Shown one piece after another: positions 17,931-25,534 of a stretch of DNA of 43,340 nt. The first letter of the stretch is position 1. Each line of letters opens with the position of its first letter. The stretch spans positions 1 through 43,340 of the forward strand of contig CAIWHP010000117.1 in the NCBI GenBank assembly GCA_903912445.1, read 5' to 3'. The notes beneath the pieces were generated by a model, which did no database searches, had not been told where the DNA came from, and saw only the letters and a list, made by a program, of their open reading frames with translations. The DNA comes from an uncultured Lentisphaerota bacterium (GTDB taxonomy: Bacteria > Verrucomicrobiota > Kiritimatiellia > CAIQIC01). The position numbers and the translations under genes are program-made.

Positions 17931-19364
17931 ATGAAGATGAAAGGTTTGGGTGTGTTCACGGTGGTGGCGGGGCTGTGCCTCGTCGGTGTGCTCCGAGCGC
18001 AAACCGGCACCGAGTCCCCCGGCGTGGCCACACGTGTCGAGCAACTGGCGGCCGAGCGCAACGCCTTGCAGGCCATGCTGGCTGACGCCAATACATTGCA
18101 GGGAAAACGAGCGCTTATCCAGCAACTGCTGGAGTGGAACGCGCGCGGTGTGACCATCGACGAGGCCAGACAGGTGCCGGCGCAGCCGGTGGCCGCGACC
18201 ACACCGTCGCCGGCGAACAATCTGGCAGAGGCCGAGGCCGCGCCGCTGCCGGCGCATGTCAGCGTGGGCGGCGGCGCGATGCTCCAGAATTTTTCAAGAG
18301 GACGCGACGCCGAAGCGTCCGCCAAAGCGGCCTCCTCGCTCGGCCTGGTCAAGGCACAGCAGGAGTTGGAGGGCGTAACGCGCGAGAGCGAGGCCAAGCT
18401 GCGGGAAGCGCAGCAAATCCGTAATGCTGCGGGGGCGACGGCCTTGGCCCAGCGCCAACAGGATGCCGCCAGCATGGCCTCACAGCAGGCGGCGGGCAGC
18501 ATGGGTAATATGCTGGGCGACAGCCTTGTGCAGAGCGTGCAGCAGGGCGCGCAGGCCGCCGGTCAGGCGCTTGGCGGTGGTGCGGCCGGCCGCATGGGCG
18601 GCGCACTTGGGCCGGCCGCTTCCGGTGGCGGTGCGGTGGCTGGTGGTGGTGGCGCCGGTGAGGCTGTTGGCGGCGCGGCGGCCGCAGGTGCCAGCGCGGC
18701 TGCTGGACAAATCTTCGGCGGTGGTGGCGCCCCGCCGGCGGTTGAGCCGGCGATGGGCAGCGGACAACCTGCGCCTGCCGGTGGCGAGGGTGGCGGCGTG
18801 GCGGTGGATGAAAATGCGACGATGGCTGTCGGCGCACGATTGAGTGCCCAGCCATACAAAACCGGCACCGGGCGCGTTGTCGATCGTTTGGATAATGTAG
18901 CCGTTAAGAGTGTAGCGGTACAAAAGGGGGCGCACACAGTCCAGAGAGACTCGCTCAAGGAAGTGGCCGTTCAGAAGCAAGGCGCAGTCCGTAGTACGCT
19001 CACGGAAGGTATACACTCGACTAAGCTTGCGACGCAAAAGCTGCAGGCGTATCAAAACGCGAATAATGCCATGGATACCAAGACCAGAAAGGTTTGGGAC
19101 TCGGGGGCCGAGTCGGCCAGGGTGGCCGGCCGCCGCGAGGCCCAGCCGCAGGGACGGTTTGATGCGTTCTGCCAGAAACATGGCAAGTATGGCGGCGAAA
19201 TCAGCAGGGGTACCGCGTGTCCGCGGTGCGAGGCCGAAAAACATCAGATGTGGGATGCGTTCTGCAAACTGCACGGAAAATATGGCGGCCGCGGCCCGGT
19301 CACCAGTTGCCCGAAATGTGACGCGGAAAACAAACGCCTGCACGGGGCCGGTTTCATACGATGA
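17931..19364 (+). CDS. Exported Ala/Gly-rich protein with two C-terminal CxxHGKYGG-CPxC modules (paralogue 1)
   Basis: 477 residues. The start at 17931 is chosen because the signal peptide (MKMKGLGVFTVVAGLCLVGV) begins there; a GGAG lies a little upstream. Order: a helix with QLAAERNALQAMLADAN and QQLLEWNARGVTI, a conserved EAEAAPLP...VGGGAMLQ segment, and a long Ala/Gln helix. Next comes the shared motif at residues 196-206 (GDSLVQSVQQG) running into GAQAAGQALGGGAAGRMGG, then Gly-rich sequence, and a region not found in the paralogues (VKSVAVQKGAHTVQ..., about 310-390). The C-terminus has two copies of FC..HGKYGG....CP[RK]C, ending GFIR. The Cys/His spacing looks like a CCHC/zinc-ribbon knuckle, which is unusual in an exported protein. 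It follows the giant gene by 113 bases and is probably in the same unit. Function unknown. Confidence 0.8.
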   Translation: MKMKGLGVFTVVAGLCLVGVLRAQTGTESPGVATRVEQLAAERNALQAMLADANTLQGKRALIQQLLEWNARGVTIDEARQVPAQPVAATTPSPANNLAEAEAAPLPAHVSVGGGAMLQNFSRGRDAEASAKAASSLGLVKAQQELEGVTRESEAKLREAQQIRNAAGATALAQRQQDAASMASQQAAGSMGNMLGDSLVQSVQQGAQAAGQALGGGAAGRMGGALGPAASGGGAVAGGGGAGEAVGGAAAAGASAAAGQIFGGGGAPPAVEPAMGSGQPAPAGGEGGGVAVDENATMAVGARLSAQPYKTGTGRVVDRLDNVAVKSVAVQKGAHTVQRDSLKEVAVQKQGAVRSTLTEGIHSTKLATQKLQAYQNANNAMDTKTRKVWDSGAESARVAGRREAQPQGRFDAFCQKHGKYGGEISRGTACPRCEAEKHQMWDAFCKLHGKYGGRGPVTSCPKCDAENKRLHGAGFIR

Positions 19365-19386
19365 TAGGCCCGGAGTTTCCAAGCCG

Positions 19387-19432
19387 TTCCAAGGTTTGGA
19401 AAAGTGAACGACAGCGTTTCCAAGCCTTGGAA
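19387..19432. repeat. Two TTCCA..TGGAA palindromes just before paralogue 2
   Basis: TTCCAAGGTTTGGAA at 19387-19401 and TTCCAAGCCTTGGAA at 19418-19432; a half copy TTCCAAGCC starts at 19377. They fill the short gap between paralogues 1 and 2. The second ends 28 bases before the start codon, so a hairpin in the mRNA leader or an operator are both possible. Confidence 0.7.
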
Positions 19433-19459
19433 GAAATGGGGAGCAAGTTGCGGGGCACT

Positions 19460-20932
19460 ATGAAGACAAGACGAAAGCTTTTGTGCTGCTGGCTGGCGTT
19501 GGGTGCAGGCTTGCCGTGGATGGCCACGCCGCTGGTTGCGCAAACGGCCACAGGAGCGGCTGCGGGCAGCGCCGAGGTGCGTATCCAGCAGCTGGCGGCC
19601 GAACGCAACGCGCTGCAGGCGCTGCTTGCCGACGCCAACACACCGCCGGAGAAACGGGCGCTCATGCAACAGCTGCTGGAGTGGAACACGCGCGGCGTGA
19701 CCATCAGCGAGTTCCCGCAGCGGCAGGCGCTGCTGGCTTCACCTGCTACGCCTGCCGTGGCGGCGGCTACACCGCCACCGGCGAACAATCTGGGCGAGGC
19801 CGAGGCCGCACCGTTGCCCGCGCAGGTCAACGTAGGTGGCGGTGCGATGCTCCAGAGTTTCTCCAAAGGCCGCGATGCGGAAGCTTCCGCGCGCGCCTCC
19901 GCCTCGTTGGGTCTGGTCAAAGCACAGCAGGAGCTGGATAACGCAACACGTGAGAGCGAGGCCAAGTTGCGCGAGGCCCAAAACATTCGCAACCAGGCCG
20001 GGGCTACGGCGCTGGCGCAGCGTCAGCAGGATGCCGCGAGCGCGGCCTCGCAGCAGGCGGCGAGCGGGCTGGGCGCGGTGATGGGCGAAAGCTTGGTGCA
20101 GAGCGTGCAACAGGGTGCGCAGGCTGCGGGTCAGGCGCTCGGTGGCGGCGCGGCTGGCCGCATGGGCGGTGCTGTCGGTCAGTCGTCAGCGGGTGGTGGC
20201 GGTGGCGAAGTGGCCGGCGGTGCGGCAGCGGCTGGGGCCAGCGCTGCGGCGGGACAAATCTTCGGCGGCAGCGGGCCGAGTGCACCGGCTGCGGTGGGTG
20301 GCGGGCAGGGTGGCACCGGCGAACCGGCGGCGGGTCCTGCGCCCGTAACCAGCGGCGGTGAGACCAGTGCCATGGGCGATGGCAGTGCGAAGCGCCTGGT
20401 CGGCAAACGTTATGAAGGTCCGGAGCCATGGCAGGGGCAAGGGGCCGGAAGCAAGCCGCAAGCGGCCAGCGCAGCCGGTCAGAGACCCTACGCGGCCGAT
20501 GCGCTGCGTCAGACCGTATCGCATGGGGCGGGGGTGGCGGCCAGAGATTCCGGCGTCGCGGACCGCCGGATGGCCCAACCGCAAGGCGGCCGGGGTACGG
20601 TCACCTGCTTTAGATGTAAGCACCAGTTCCGCTGTAACAGCTGTGCCAATCCGAATCCCAACGTGATGGCCAAACACGCGCATGTCTGTCCCAAGTGCGA
20701 ACGGCAAGGCGCCCCACCGGTCGGCCTGTTCGATGCCGCCTGTCCGAAGCACGGCAAATACGGCGGAGAGATTGGCAAGGTCAAGGGGTGTCCGAAATGT
20801 GAACAGGAGAGGTACATGCTGTGGGATGCGGTCTGTCCCCAGCATGGCGCCTACGGAGGGCAGGGCCCTGTCACCGGCTGTCCCAAGTGCGCGAAGTTAT
20901 TGCCCCGGCCCGGCTCCGGGTATAGCCGCTGA
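19460..20932 (+). CDS. Exported Ala/Gly-rich protein with Cys-rich C-terminus (paralogue 2)
   Basis: 490 residues. The start at 19460 sits on the signal peptide MKTRRKLLCCWLALGAGL; earlier ATGs lie in or near the palindromes. It shares the full N-terminal plan of paralogue 1 (QLAAERNALQALLADANT, QQLLEWNTRGVTI, NNLGEAEAAPLP, GGGAMLQSFSKGRDAEAS). The helix motif GESLVQSVQQG is at residues 209-219. The C-terminal third has more cysteines than its siblings: TCFRCKHQFRCNSC (C-x2-C-x5-C-x2-C), HVCPKC, then two copies of C(P)..HG.YGG....GCPKC, ending GYSR. Three or four metal-binding knuckles are plausible. A stretch of about 60 bases around 20041-20100 is almost identical in paralogue 3, which points to recent duplication or gene conversion. 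Function unknown. Confidence 0.8.
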   Translation: MKTRRKLLCCWLALGAGLPWMATPLVAQTATGAAAGSAEVRIQQLAAERNALQALLADANTPPEKRALMQQLLEWNTRGVTISEFPQRQALLASPATPAVAAATPPPANNLGEAEAAPLPAQVNVGGGAMLQSFSKGRDAEASARASASLGLVKAQQELDNATRESEAKLREAQNIRNQAGATALAQRQQDAASAASQQAASGLGAVMGESLVQSVQQGAQAAGQALGGGAAGRMGGAVGQSSAGGGGGEVAGGAAAAGASAAAGQIFGGSGPSAPAAVGGGQGGTGEPAAGPAPVTSGGETSAMGDGSAKRLVGKRYEGPEPWQGQGAGSKPQAASAAGQRPYAADALRQTVSHGAGVAARDSGVADRRMAQPQGGRGTVTCFRCKHQFRCNSCANPNPNVMAKHAHVCPKCERQGAPPVGLFDAACPKHGKYGGEIGKVKGCPKCEQERYMLWDAVCPQHGAYGGQGPVTGCPKCAKLLPRPGSGYSR

Positions 20933-21042
20933 TGCAGGAAAGACGGCATGGCAGCGAACGGCCATGACGGCAGGACAAGTGGTGGGCAACAAAATTGGTT
21001 TCCGCTTGGGGGGGAAATGCTAGGATGCACCCGCGAGGTAAA

Positions 21043-22386
21043 ATGAAAACGGTGGGACAGCGCATTCGGGTTTGGCTCGTGACCGGCCTCGGTCTGCTGT
21101 GGCTGGTGCTGCCTGCGCCGGGTGCGCAACAGGTTCCGGACATCGGCGCTGCCGACCTGGCTATCCACGACCAGCAACTGGCCGCCGAGCGCAACACGTT
21201 GGTGGCGATGCTCAGCGATGGCAACACACCGGCAGAGCGCAAGGTGGCCATCCAGCAGTTGCTTGATTGGAACACGCGCGGCGTGACGATTGCCGAGTTC
21301 AAGCGGCTGCAAACGCAACCCCCTCCCGCCGCCGCCTCAACACCGCCCCCGCCGGTGAACAACCTTGCGGAAGCCGAGGCTGCGCCGCTGCCGGCGAACG
21401 TCAACATCGGCGGTGGGGCGATGCTCCACAGTTTTTCCAAGGGCCGTGAGGCGGAGGCCTCTTCGCGTTCAGCCGCATCGCTCGGTCTGGTCAAGGCGCA
21501 ACAGGAGATGGACAACGCTACGCGCGAAAGCGAGGCCAAGCTGCGCGAGGCACAAAACATCCGCAACCAGGCTGGGGCCTCGGCCTTGGCCCAGCGTCAG
21601 CAGGATGCCGCGAGCGCTGCCTCGCAGCAGGCGGCGAGCGGGCTGGGCGCGGTGATGGGCGAAAGCTTGGTGCAAAGTGTCCAACAAGGTGCACAGGCCG
21701 CCGGTCAGGCGCTCGGCGGCGGCGCGGCGGGCCGCATGAGCGGTGCCGCCGGACAGCTAACTTCCGGTGGCGGAAATGTCGGCGGTGGCGCGGGTGGTGG
21801 CGTTGGTGAAACTGCCGGTGGCGCAGCAGCGGCAGGTGCCAGTGCGGCTGCCGGGCAGATCTTTGGTGGTGGCGGCGGACCGGCGCCAGCAGCAACTCCG
21901 ACGATGGGCGCTGCGCCTGCCGAGGGTCAGCCGGCCGCTCCGGTGGGTGCCACTATGGAAGCGGCTGTCGATATGAGCGCCTTCCGCTCGGCCGGCAAGC
22001 GCGTCTATGTTCCTCCTTCGAAATACCAAACGGACGGGAAGCCTTACCTCCCGCCGAAGCGGCCGCAGTATCAAACGGAGGGCCGGCCCGCCATCCCGAA
22101 CACACGGCCGGCGGAGTTGGCGGGCATGCAACAGCGGGCCGGGGAGCGCGATCGGCGCAGCGCGCAGCCCATCCTCAAACCGGGCGCGGGACTTTCTAGC
22201 CTGGCGAATAACAACCCACGCAACAACCTGACACCAGCCAGGCCGCAGGGCTTGGAGGAGATCGGGAATTCGATCAAGAATGTTTCAGAGCCCATGAATT
22301 GGGTTCAGACCTGTCCGCGGCACGGCAAGTATTATGGGAAAGGTGCGCTGACTGGCTGCCCCAAGTGCGTCGGCTATATCCGCTGA
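21043..22386 (+). CDS. Exported Ala/Gly-rich protein with single C-terminal CPRHGKYYG-CPKC module (paralogue 3)
   Basis: 447 residues. The start at 21043 has GAGG six bases upstream and opens a signal peptide ending near LPAPGAQQ. It is colinear with paralogue 2 up to the glycine-rich region (QLAAERNTLVAMLSDGNT, QQLLDWNTRGVTI, NNLAEAEAAPLP, GGGAMLHSFSKGREAEAS, GESLVQSVQQG at 206-216). The linker then differs. It has a YQT(D/E)G(K/R)P repeat pair near 327-345 and is Pro/Asn-rich. It ends with one knuckle, CPRHGKYYG....GCPKC, and the tail GYIR. It is followed after 15 bp by the CsgG-like lipoprotein gene, which ties the paralogue family to the lipoproteins in one operon. Function unknown. Confidence 0.8.
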   Translation: MKTVGQRIRVWLVTGLGLLWLVLPAPGAQQVPDIGAADLAIHDQQLAAERNTLVAMLSDGNTPAERKVAIQQLLDWNTRGVTIAEFKRLQTQPPPAAASTPPPPVNNLAEAEAAPLPANVNIGGGAMLHSFSKGREAEASSRSAASLGLVKAQQEMDNATRESEAKLREAQNIRNQAGASALAQRQQDAASAASQQAASGLGAVMGESLVQSVQQGAQAAGQALGGGAAGRMSGAAGQLTSGGGNVGGGAGGGVGETAGGAAAAGASAAAGQIFGGGGGPAPAATPTMGAAPAEGQPAAPVGATMEAAVDMSAFRSAGKRVYVPPSKYQTDGKPYLPPKRPQYQTEGRPAIPNTRPAELAGMQQRAGERDRRSAQPILKPGAGLSSLANNNPRNNLTPARPQGLEEIGNSIKNVSEPMNWVQTCPRHGKYYGKGALTGCPKCVGYIR

Positions 22387-22401
22387 AGCGAGGATCACGG
22401 C

Positions 22402-22971
22402 ATGAACAAACGTAATCTGGCGACGGCGTTGCTGGTGGCGGTCTTGTGCGGTTGCGCCACCGAACAGGATGACTATTTCGGCGGCGGCCGCAGCCGCGCC
22501 AACGTCTTTGTTTCGCCGGCGCGCACCAGCACCATCGGCAAGGTGGCCGTCATGCCGTTCAAGGCGCAAACCGAACTGATCGGTATTTCCACCGCTGATC
22601 TGTTTGTCACGGAAATCCTGCGTTCAGGCAAATATGAGCTGGTCGAGCGCGGCCGCATGGCGCAGGTGCTCAGCGAGTCCGAGCTCGCGCTTGCCGGCCT
22701 TTCCGCCTCGCGCGCCGCGGAAATCGGCAACATGCTCGGCGCCGACGGTGTCATCATCGGCACCGTGGATGAATACGCCACGGTGGCCCAGCGCGGTCAT
22801 CCGTACCCCGTCGTGGGCGTCACGGCGCGCATGATTGACTGCAAGAGCGGCAAGATCATCTGGAGCGTGGACCTGGCGAAGCGCGCCGAGGGCAAGGCCG
22901 TCACGCTGCCCGAGCACGCCCGCGCCATCGTCCACGAAATGATGAGCGGGCTTTATCAGAAGTGGCGCTGA
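22402..22971 (+). CDS. Stand-alone CsgG-like lipoprotein
   Basis: 189 residues. The lipoprotein signal ends LCGC (Cys18), and a GCGAGG ribosome site precedes the ATG. The mature protein is one CsgG-like domain. It is colinear with, and by eye about three quarters identical to, the N-terminal domain of the FN3 lipoprotein (shared MPFKAQTELIG, YELVERG, VLSESELALAGLSASRAAE, NMLGADGV, GTVDEYATVAQ). As in that protein, the loop after VDEYATVAQ and the region after WSVDLAKRAE are too short for the membrane hairpins of the curli channel. An LpoB/CsgG-type periplasmic-facing domain is the likelier role. Its place between paralogue 3 and another lipoprotein argues that it serves the same machine. Confidence 0.85.
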   Translation: MNKRNLATALLVAVLCGCATEQDDYFGGGRSRANVFVSPARTSTIGKVAVMPFKAQTELIGISTADLFVTEILRSGKYELVERGRMAQVLSESELALAGLSASRAAEIGNMLGADGVIIGTVDEYATVAQRGHPYPVVGVTARMIDCKSGKIIWSVDLAKRAEGKAVTLPEHARAIVHEMMSGLYQKWR

Positions 22972-23035
22972 GGCAAACAGCCCAGGCCAGCGGTGCCCGG
23001 CGGATTTTCCGGGCCTTGAGCCGGGGACGGAGGCG

Positions 23036-23977
23036 ATGATGAAATATAGGTGGCTTACGACGAAGCTGGCGGCATGCGGGAAGCAGTGCCTGGGCGCGCT
23101 GCTGGCTGGGCTGCTCGCGGGCTGCGCCGCCCCGTCCTCCACGGCCGATGTGAGCGAGGCCGATGACGGCGGCGGTGTTGTCCGGGTCAAGCTGCGCCCC
23201 GCCGCGCGCCTGCCGCGCGTGTTGCTGATGGTGGACGAGAAGAGCCTGGGCTCCATCCCGACCGCCGAGGTCGAAGCGCTCGGCGCCAAGCTGCTGCTCC
23301 AGCAGAACGTGCCGGTGGTGGATCAGGACATGGTCAAGGCCAACATCGCCAAGGGCCAGCAACTCCTGAAGATGGCCGGGGATGCACGCGGTGCGGCGGC
23401 CCTCGGCCTGCAGTTCGGCGCCGATGTGGTCATCATGGGCGAGGTCGTCGCCAAGCCCTCCGCGCGCCGCATCGCCGAGAGCAACCTGCGCACCTACCAG
23501 GCGGTCGCCACGCTGCGCGCGGTGCGGACCGACAACGCCGCGACGCTCGCCACCGCCTCCGAGGACGCCTCCATCGTCGCGCTCGACGACATCGGCGGCA
23601 GCGCCAAGGCGCTCCGCGCCGCCGGGCAGAAGAGCTTCGAGACGCTGCTCCCCGGGATGATCGAGGCGTGGGAAAAGGGCGGCGGCGTGGGCGGCGGCGA
23701 GGCGGCGCTCACGCACGTCGTCATCACCATCGGCGGCCTGGACCAGATCTGGAAGCTGAAGGCGTTGCGCGAGCAGTTGCATGGCTTGGGCCTCAAGGCG
23801 CAGAATGTGGTGCAGCGCAACTACACCGCGGGCATGGCGATCTTTGAGCTCGACAGCACCTTGGCTGCCGAAGAATTCTCCGAGATGCTGGTGCTCAAGC
23901 CCCCGCAGGGGCTCAAGCTGCAGGTGCTCAACGTCAGCGCGGGCAAGGTGGACCTGCGCGCCGTCGCGGCGCAGTGA
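23036..23977 (+). CDS. Lipoprotein of unknown family, possible CsgG/FlgT-like fold
   Basis: 313 residues. The signal peptide ends LLAGC (Cys30), with GGACGGAGGCG ahead of the ATGATG start. After an acidic linker comes an alternating strand/helix region (RVLLMVDEKSLGSIPTAE, ALGAKLLLQQNVPVVDQDMV, GLQFGADVVIMGEVVAKPSA) whose order resembles the CsgG/FlgT-M/TolB-N type of domain. A second alpha/beta region follows (HVVITIGGLDQIWKLKALRE, LKLQVLNVSAGKVDLRAV) that could be a small ferredoxin-like or secretin-N-like domain. This is a fold-level impression only. It lies 64 bases behind the CsgG-like gene and 19 bases ahead of the next gene. Confidence 0.75.
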   Translation: MMKYRWLTTKLAACGKQCLGALLAGLLAGCAAPSSTADVSEADDGGGVVRVKLRPAARLPRVLLMVDEKSLGSIPTAEVEALGAKLLLQQNVPVVDQDMVKANIAKGQQLLKMAGDARGAAALGLQFGADVVIMGEVVAKPSARRIAESNLRTYQAVATLRAVRTDNAATLATASEDASIVALDDIGGSAKALRAAGQKSFETLLPGMIEAWEKGGGVGGGEAALTHVVITIGGLDQIWKLKALREQLHGLGLKAQNVVQRNYTAGMAIFELDSTLAAEEFSEMLVLKPPQGLKLQVLNVSAGKVDLRAVAAQ

Positions 23978-23996
23978 TTTGCCGGGAGGTGGTGCC

Positions 23997-25040
23997 ATGA
24001 AAATAATTACCGCCGGGTTGCTGGTGCTGGTGCTCGCCGGTCTCGCGCACGCCGCCGCGACACGACCGCCCGATGCCGCCGTGCTGCTGCGCTCCTACTA
24101 CCGCTACCTCGTCACGCAACAGACCGGTGGCCAGGTGCAGTCCCTGACCGCGCCGCTGCCGAAGCACGATGCCGCCGAGGCGCAGGCGGCGGTGGCCGCC
24201 TGGAGCGGCCAGCGCATGGATGCCGTCCGGCAGGAACTGACCGCCCAGTTCGGCGGCCAGGGCCGCGCGCAGTTCGAGCAATTCGTCACCGCCTACTCCG
24301 AGGCGGAAAACAAGAACGACGCGCACTATCTGCGCGGCCTCTGCGCTGCGCTGGGTGCCAGCCAGCCCTATCCTGCGGATTTCGCCGTGCTGCGCCAGCT
24401 GGGGCTGACGGCGTGGCTGCAGCCGGATATCGAGGCCAGCTCGAAGTTTCTCGCCGATATCCAGCTGTGGCTGCAGCTGAAAGGCCGCACGCCCAACATG
24501 CCGCCGCTGGCCGCCTGGCTGGCGCGCGATCAACCGGCCGCCGTGCCGGCGCGGGTCGTCCCGCCACCGCAGAAAACCATCGCGCAGCAGCTCGCCGGCG
24601 CCGAGGCCCCTATGCCGGAATTCAAGGCGGAGGACGAAGCCGCCCCCGGCGCCAATCCGCTGGAGGCGTTCAGTGCGCAACGCAAGGAACGCCGCGAGCG
24701 TGCCGCCAAGGAAGCGCAGGAAGCGATGGCGCAGGTGGCCACCGAGCGCCAGCAGGCGGAACAGGAATACGCCTCCAAGAAACAGGCCGAGGCCTCCGCC
24801 GAGGCCGAGGCCATCAAAAATCATGCACAGCGCCTGGCCGATGCTGAAAAGCAGGCCATCGAGCAGGAGAAGGATAGCTGGAGCACCAAGCTCAAGGGCG
24901 TGGTCGGTGCCACGATTACTGCGGCCGGCGGCGCGTTCTTTGGAGGTATTGGCGCCCAGGCCGGCCAGATGGCGGCCAACCTGATTTTCCAGAACGTGCC
25001 CGCGCTCGGCGGTGCGCCCGCGACCGGGCCTGGGCAATAG
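23997..25040 (+). CDS. Exported coiled-coil protein with C-terminal glycine-zipper segment
   Basis: 347 residues. The start at 23997 has GGGAGG seven bases upstream and a clear signal peptide (MKIITAGLLVLVLAGLAHAA). Residues 25-180 are a helical domain with Trp/Tyr-rich helices (LLRSYYRYLVTQQTGG). Residues about 220-300 are a highly charged Glu/Lys/Ala/Gln coiled coil. The tail has a hydrophobic glycine-zipper stretch (GVVGATITAAGGAFFGGIGA) followed by a short Gly/Pro end. Such tails insert into or oligomerise on membranes, and they recall the GNSLV-motif helix of the paralogues. It is the last gene of the exported cluster; two degraded TTCCA..TGGAA copies follow. Function unknown. Confidence 0.8.
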   Translation: MKIITAGLLVLVLAGLAHAAATRPPDAAVLLRSYYRYLVTQQTGGQVQSLTAPLPKHDAAEAQAAVAAWSGQRMDAVRQELTAQFGGQGRAQFEQFVTAYSEAENKNDAHYLRGLCAALGASQPYPADFAVLRQLGLTAWLQPDIEASSKFLADIQLWLQLKGRTPNMPPLAAWLARDQPAAVPARVVPPPQKTIAQQLAGAEAPMPEFKAEDEAAPGANPLEAFSAQRKERRERAAKEAQEAMAQVATERQQAEQEYASKKQAEASAEAEAIKNHAQRLADAEKQAIEQEKDSWSTKLKGVVGATITAAGGAFFGGIGAQAGQMAANLIFQNVPALGGAPATGPGQ

Positions 25041-25089
25041 CGCCGCCGCAGCGGTTGTGGTTCGAAAACAAACGCAGGGGACGCCCGCT

Positions 25090-25135
25090 CCCCAGGGCTT
25101 GGAGAAACAACCCTCAACTTCTCCAGGGTTTGGAA
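25090..25135. repeat. Two degraded TTCCA..TGGAA-type palindromes
   Basis: CCCCAGGGCTTGGAG (25090-25104) and CTCCAGGGTTTGGAA (25121-25135) keep the CCA-N5-TGGA core. They sit just after the last gene of the exported cluster, so they may bound the unit rather than act as an upstream operator. Confidence 0.45.
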
Positions 25136-25188
25136 TCCCACCGCGCTGCGCAGCCAGGGGCAAGCCCTGGGGAAATTCTGCGCCGCAG

Positions 25189-25524
25189 TCAGCGCCCCGG
25201 GGGAGCCTGCGGCTTGCGGTTGGCAAACGCGCCGAGAATCAGCAGCAGGATGCCGGTCTGATGCAGAAGCGTGAAGACGAGGCCCGCCACACCATACACC
25301 CAGGCGGCAGAAGCGTGGCCACGCGCCGCGATGATCTGGGGCGCTATGAGGCCGTAGAAGGCGGTCGAGCACAGCATCGCCACCAGCAACACGCTGACGC
25401 CCGCCGTGACCAGCAGGGAGGCTTGCGGATGGCGCGACCACTTTGTCAGCGCCAGCACCAGCCCCACGATGCAGACGATCGAGGCTGGGATCGCATGGAT
25501 CAATTGCGCGACCAAGGGATTCAT
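25189..25524 (-). CDS. Small integral membrane protein
   Basis: 111 residues with about four hydrophobic helices (IPASIVCIVGLVLALTKW, ASLLVTAGVSVLLVAMLC, WVYGVAGLVFTLLHQTGILL and the segment between) and a basic tail. It starts 11 bases after the holA stop with an AGGTG ribosome site and is probably co-transcribed with holA. I do not recognise a family. Confidence 0.6.
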   Translation of the reverse strand: MNPLVAQLIHAIPASIVCIVGLVLALTKWSRHPQASLLVTAGVSVLLVAMLCSTAFYGLIAPQIIAARGHASAAWVYGVAGLVFTLLHQTGILLLILGAFANRKPQAPPGR

Positions 25525-25534
25525 GGGGGTGCAC

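Noticed and set aside
22402-22971. Curli secretion channel (CsgG) as the function
   Set aside because: No CsgA/B, E or F genes nearby, and the regions for the membrane hairpins are too short; kept only as CsgG-like domain.
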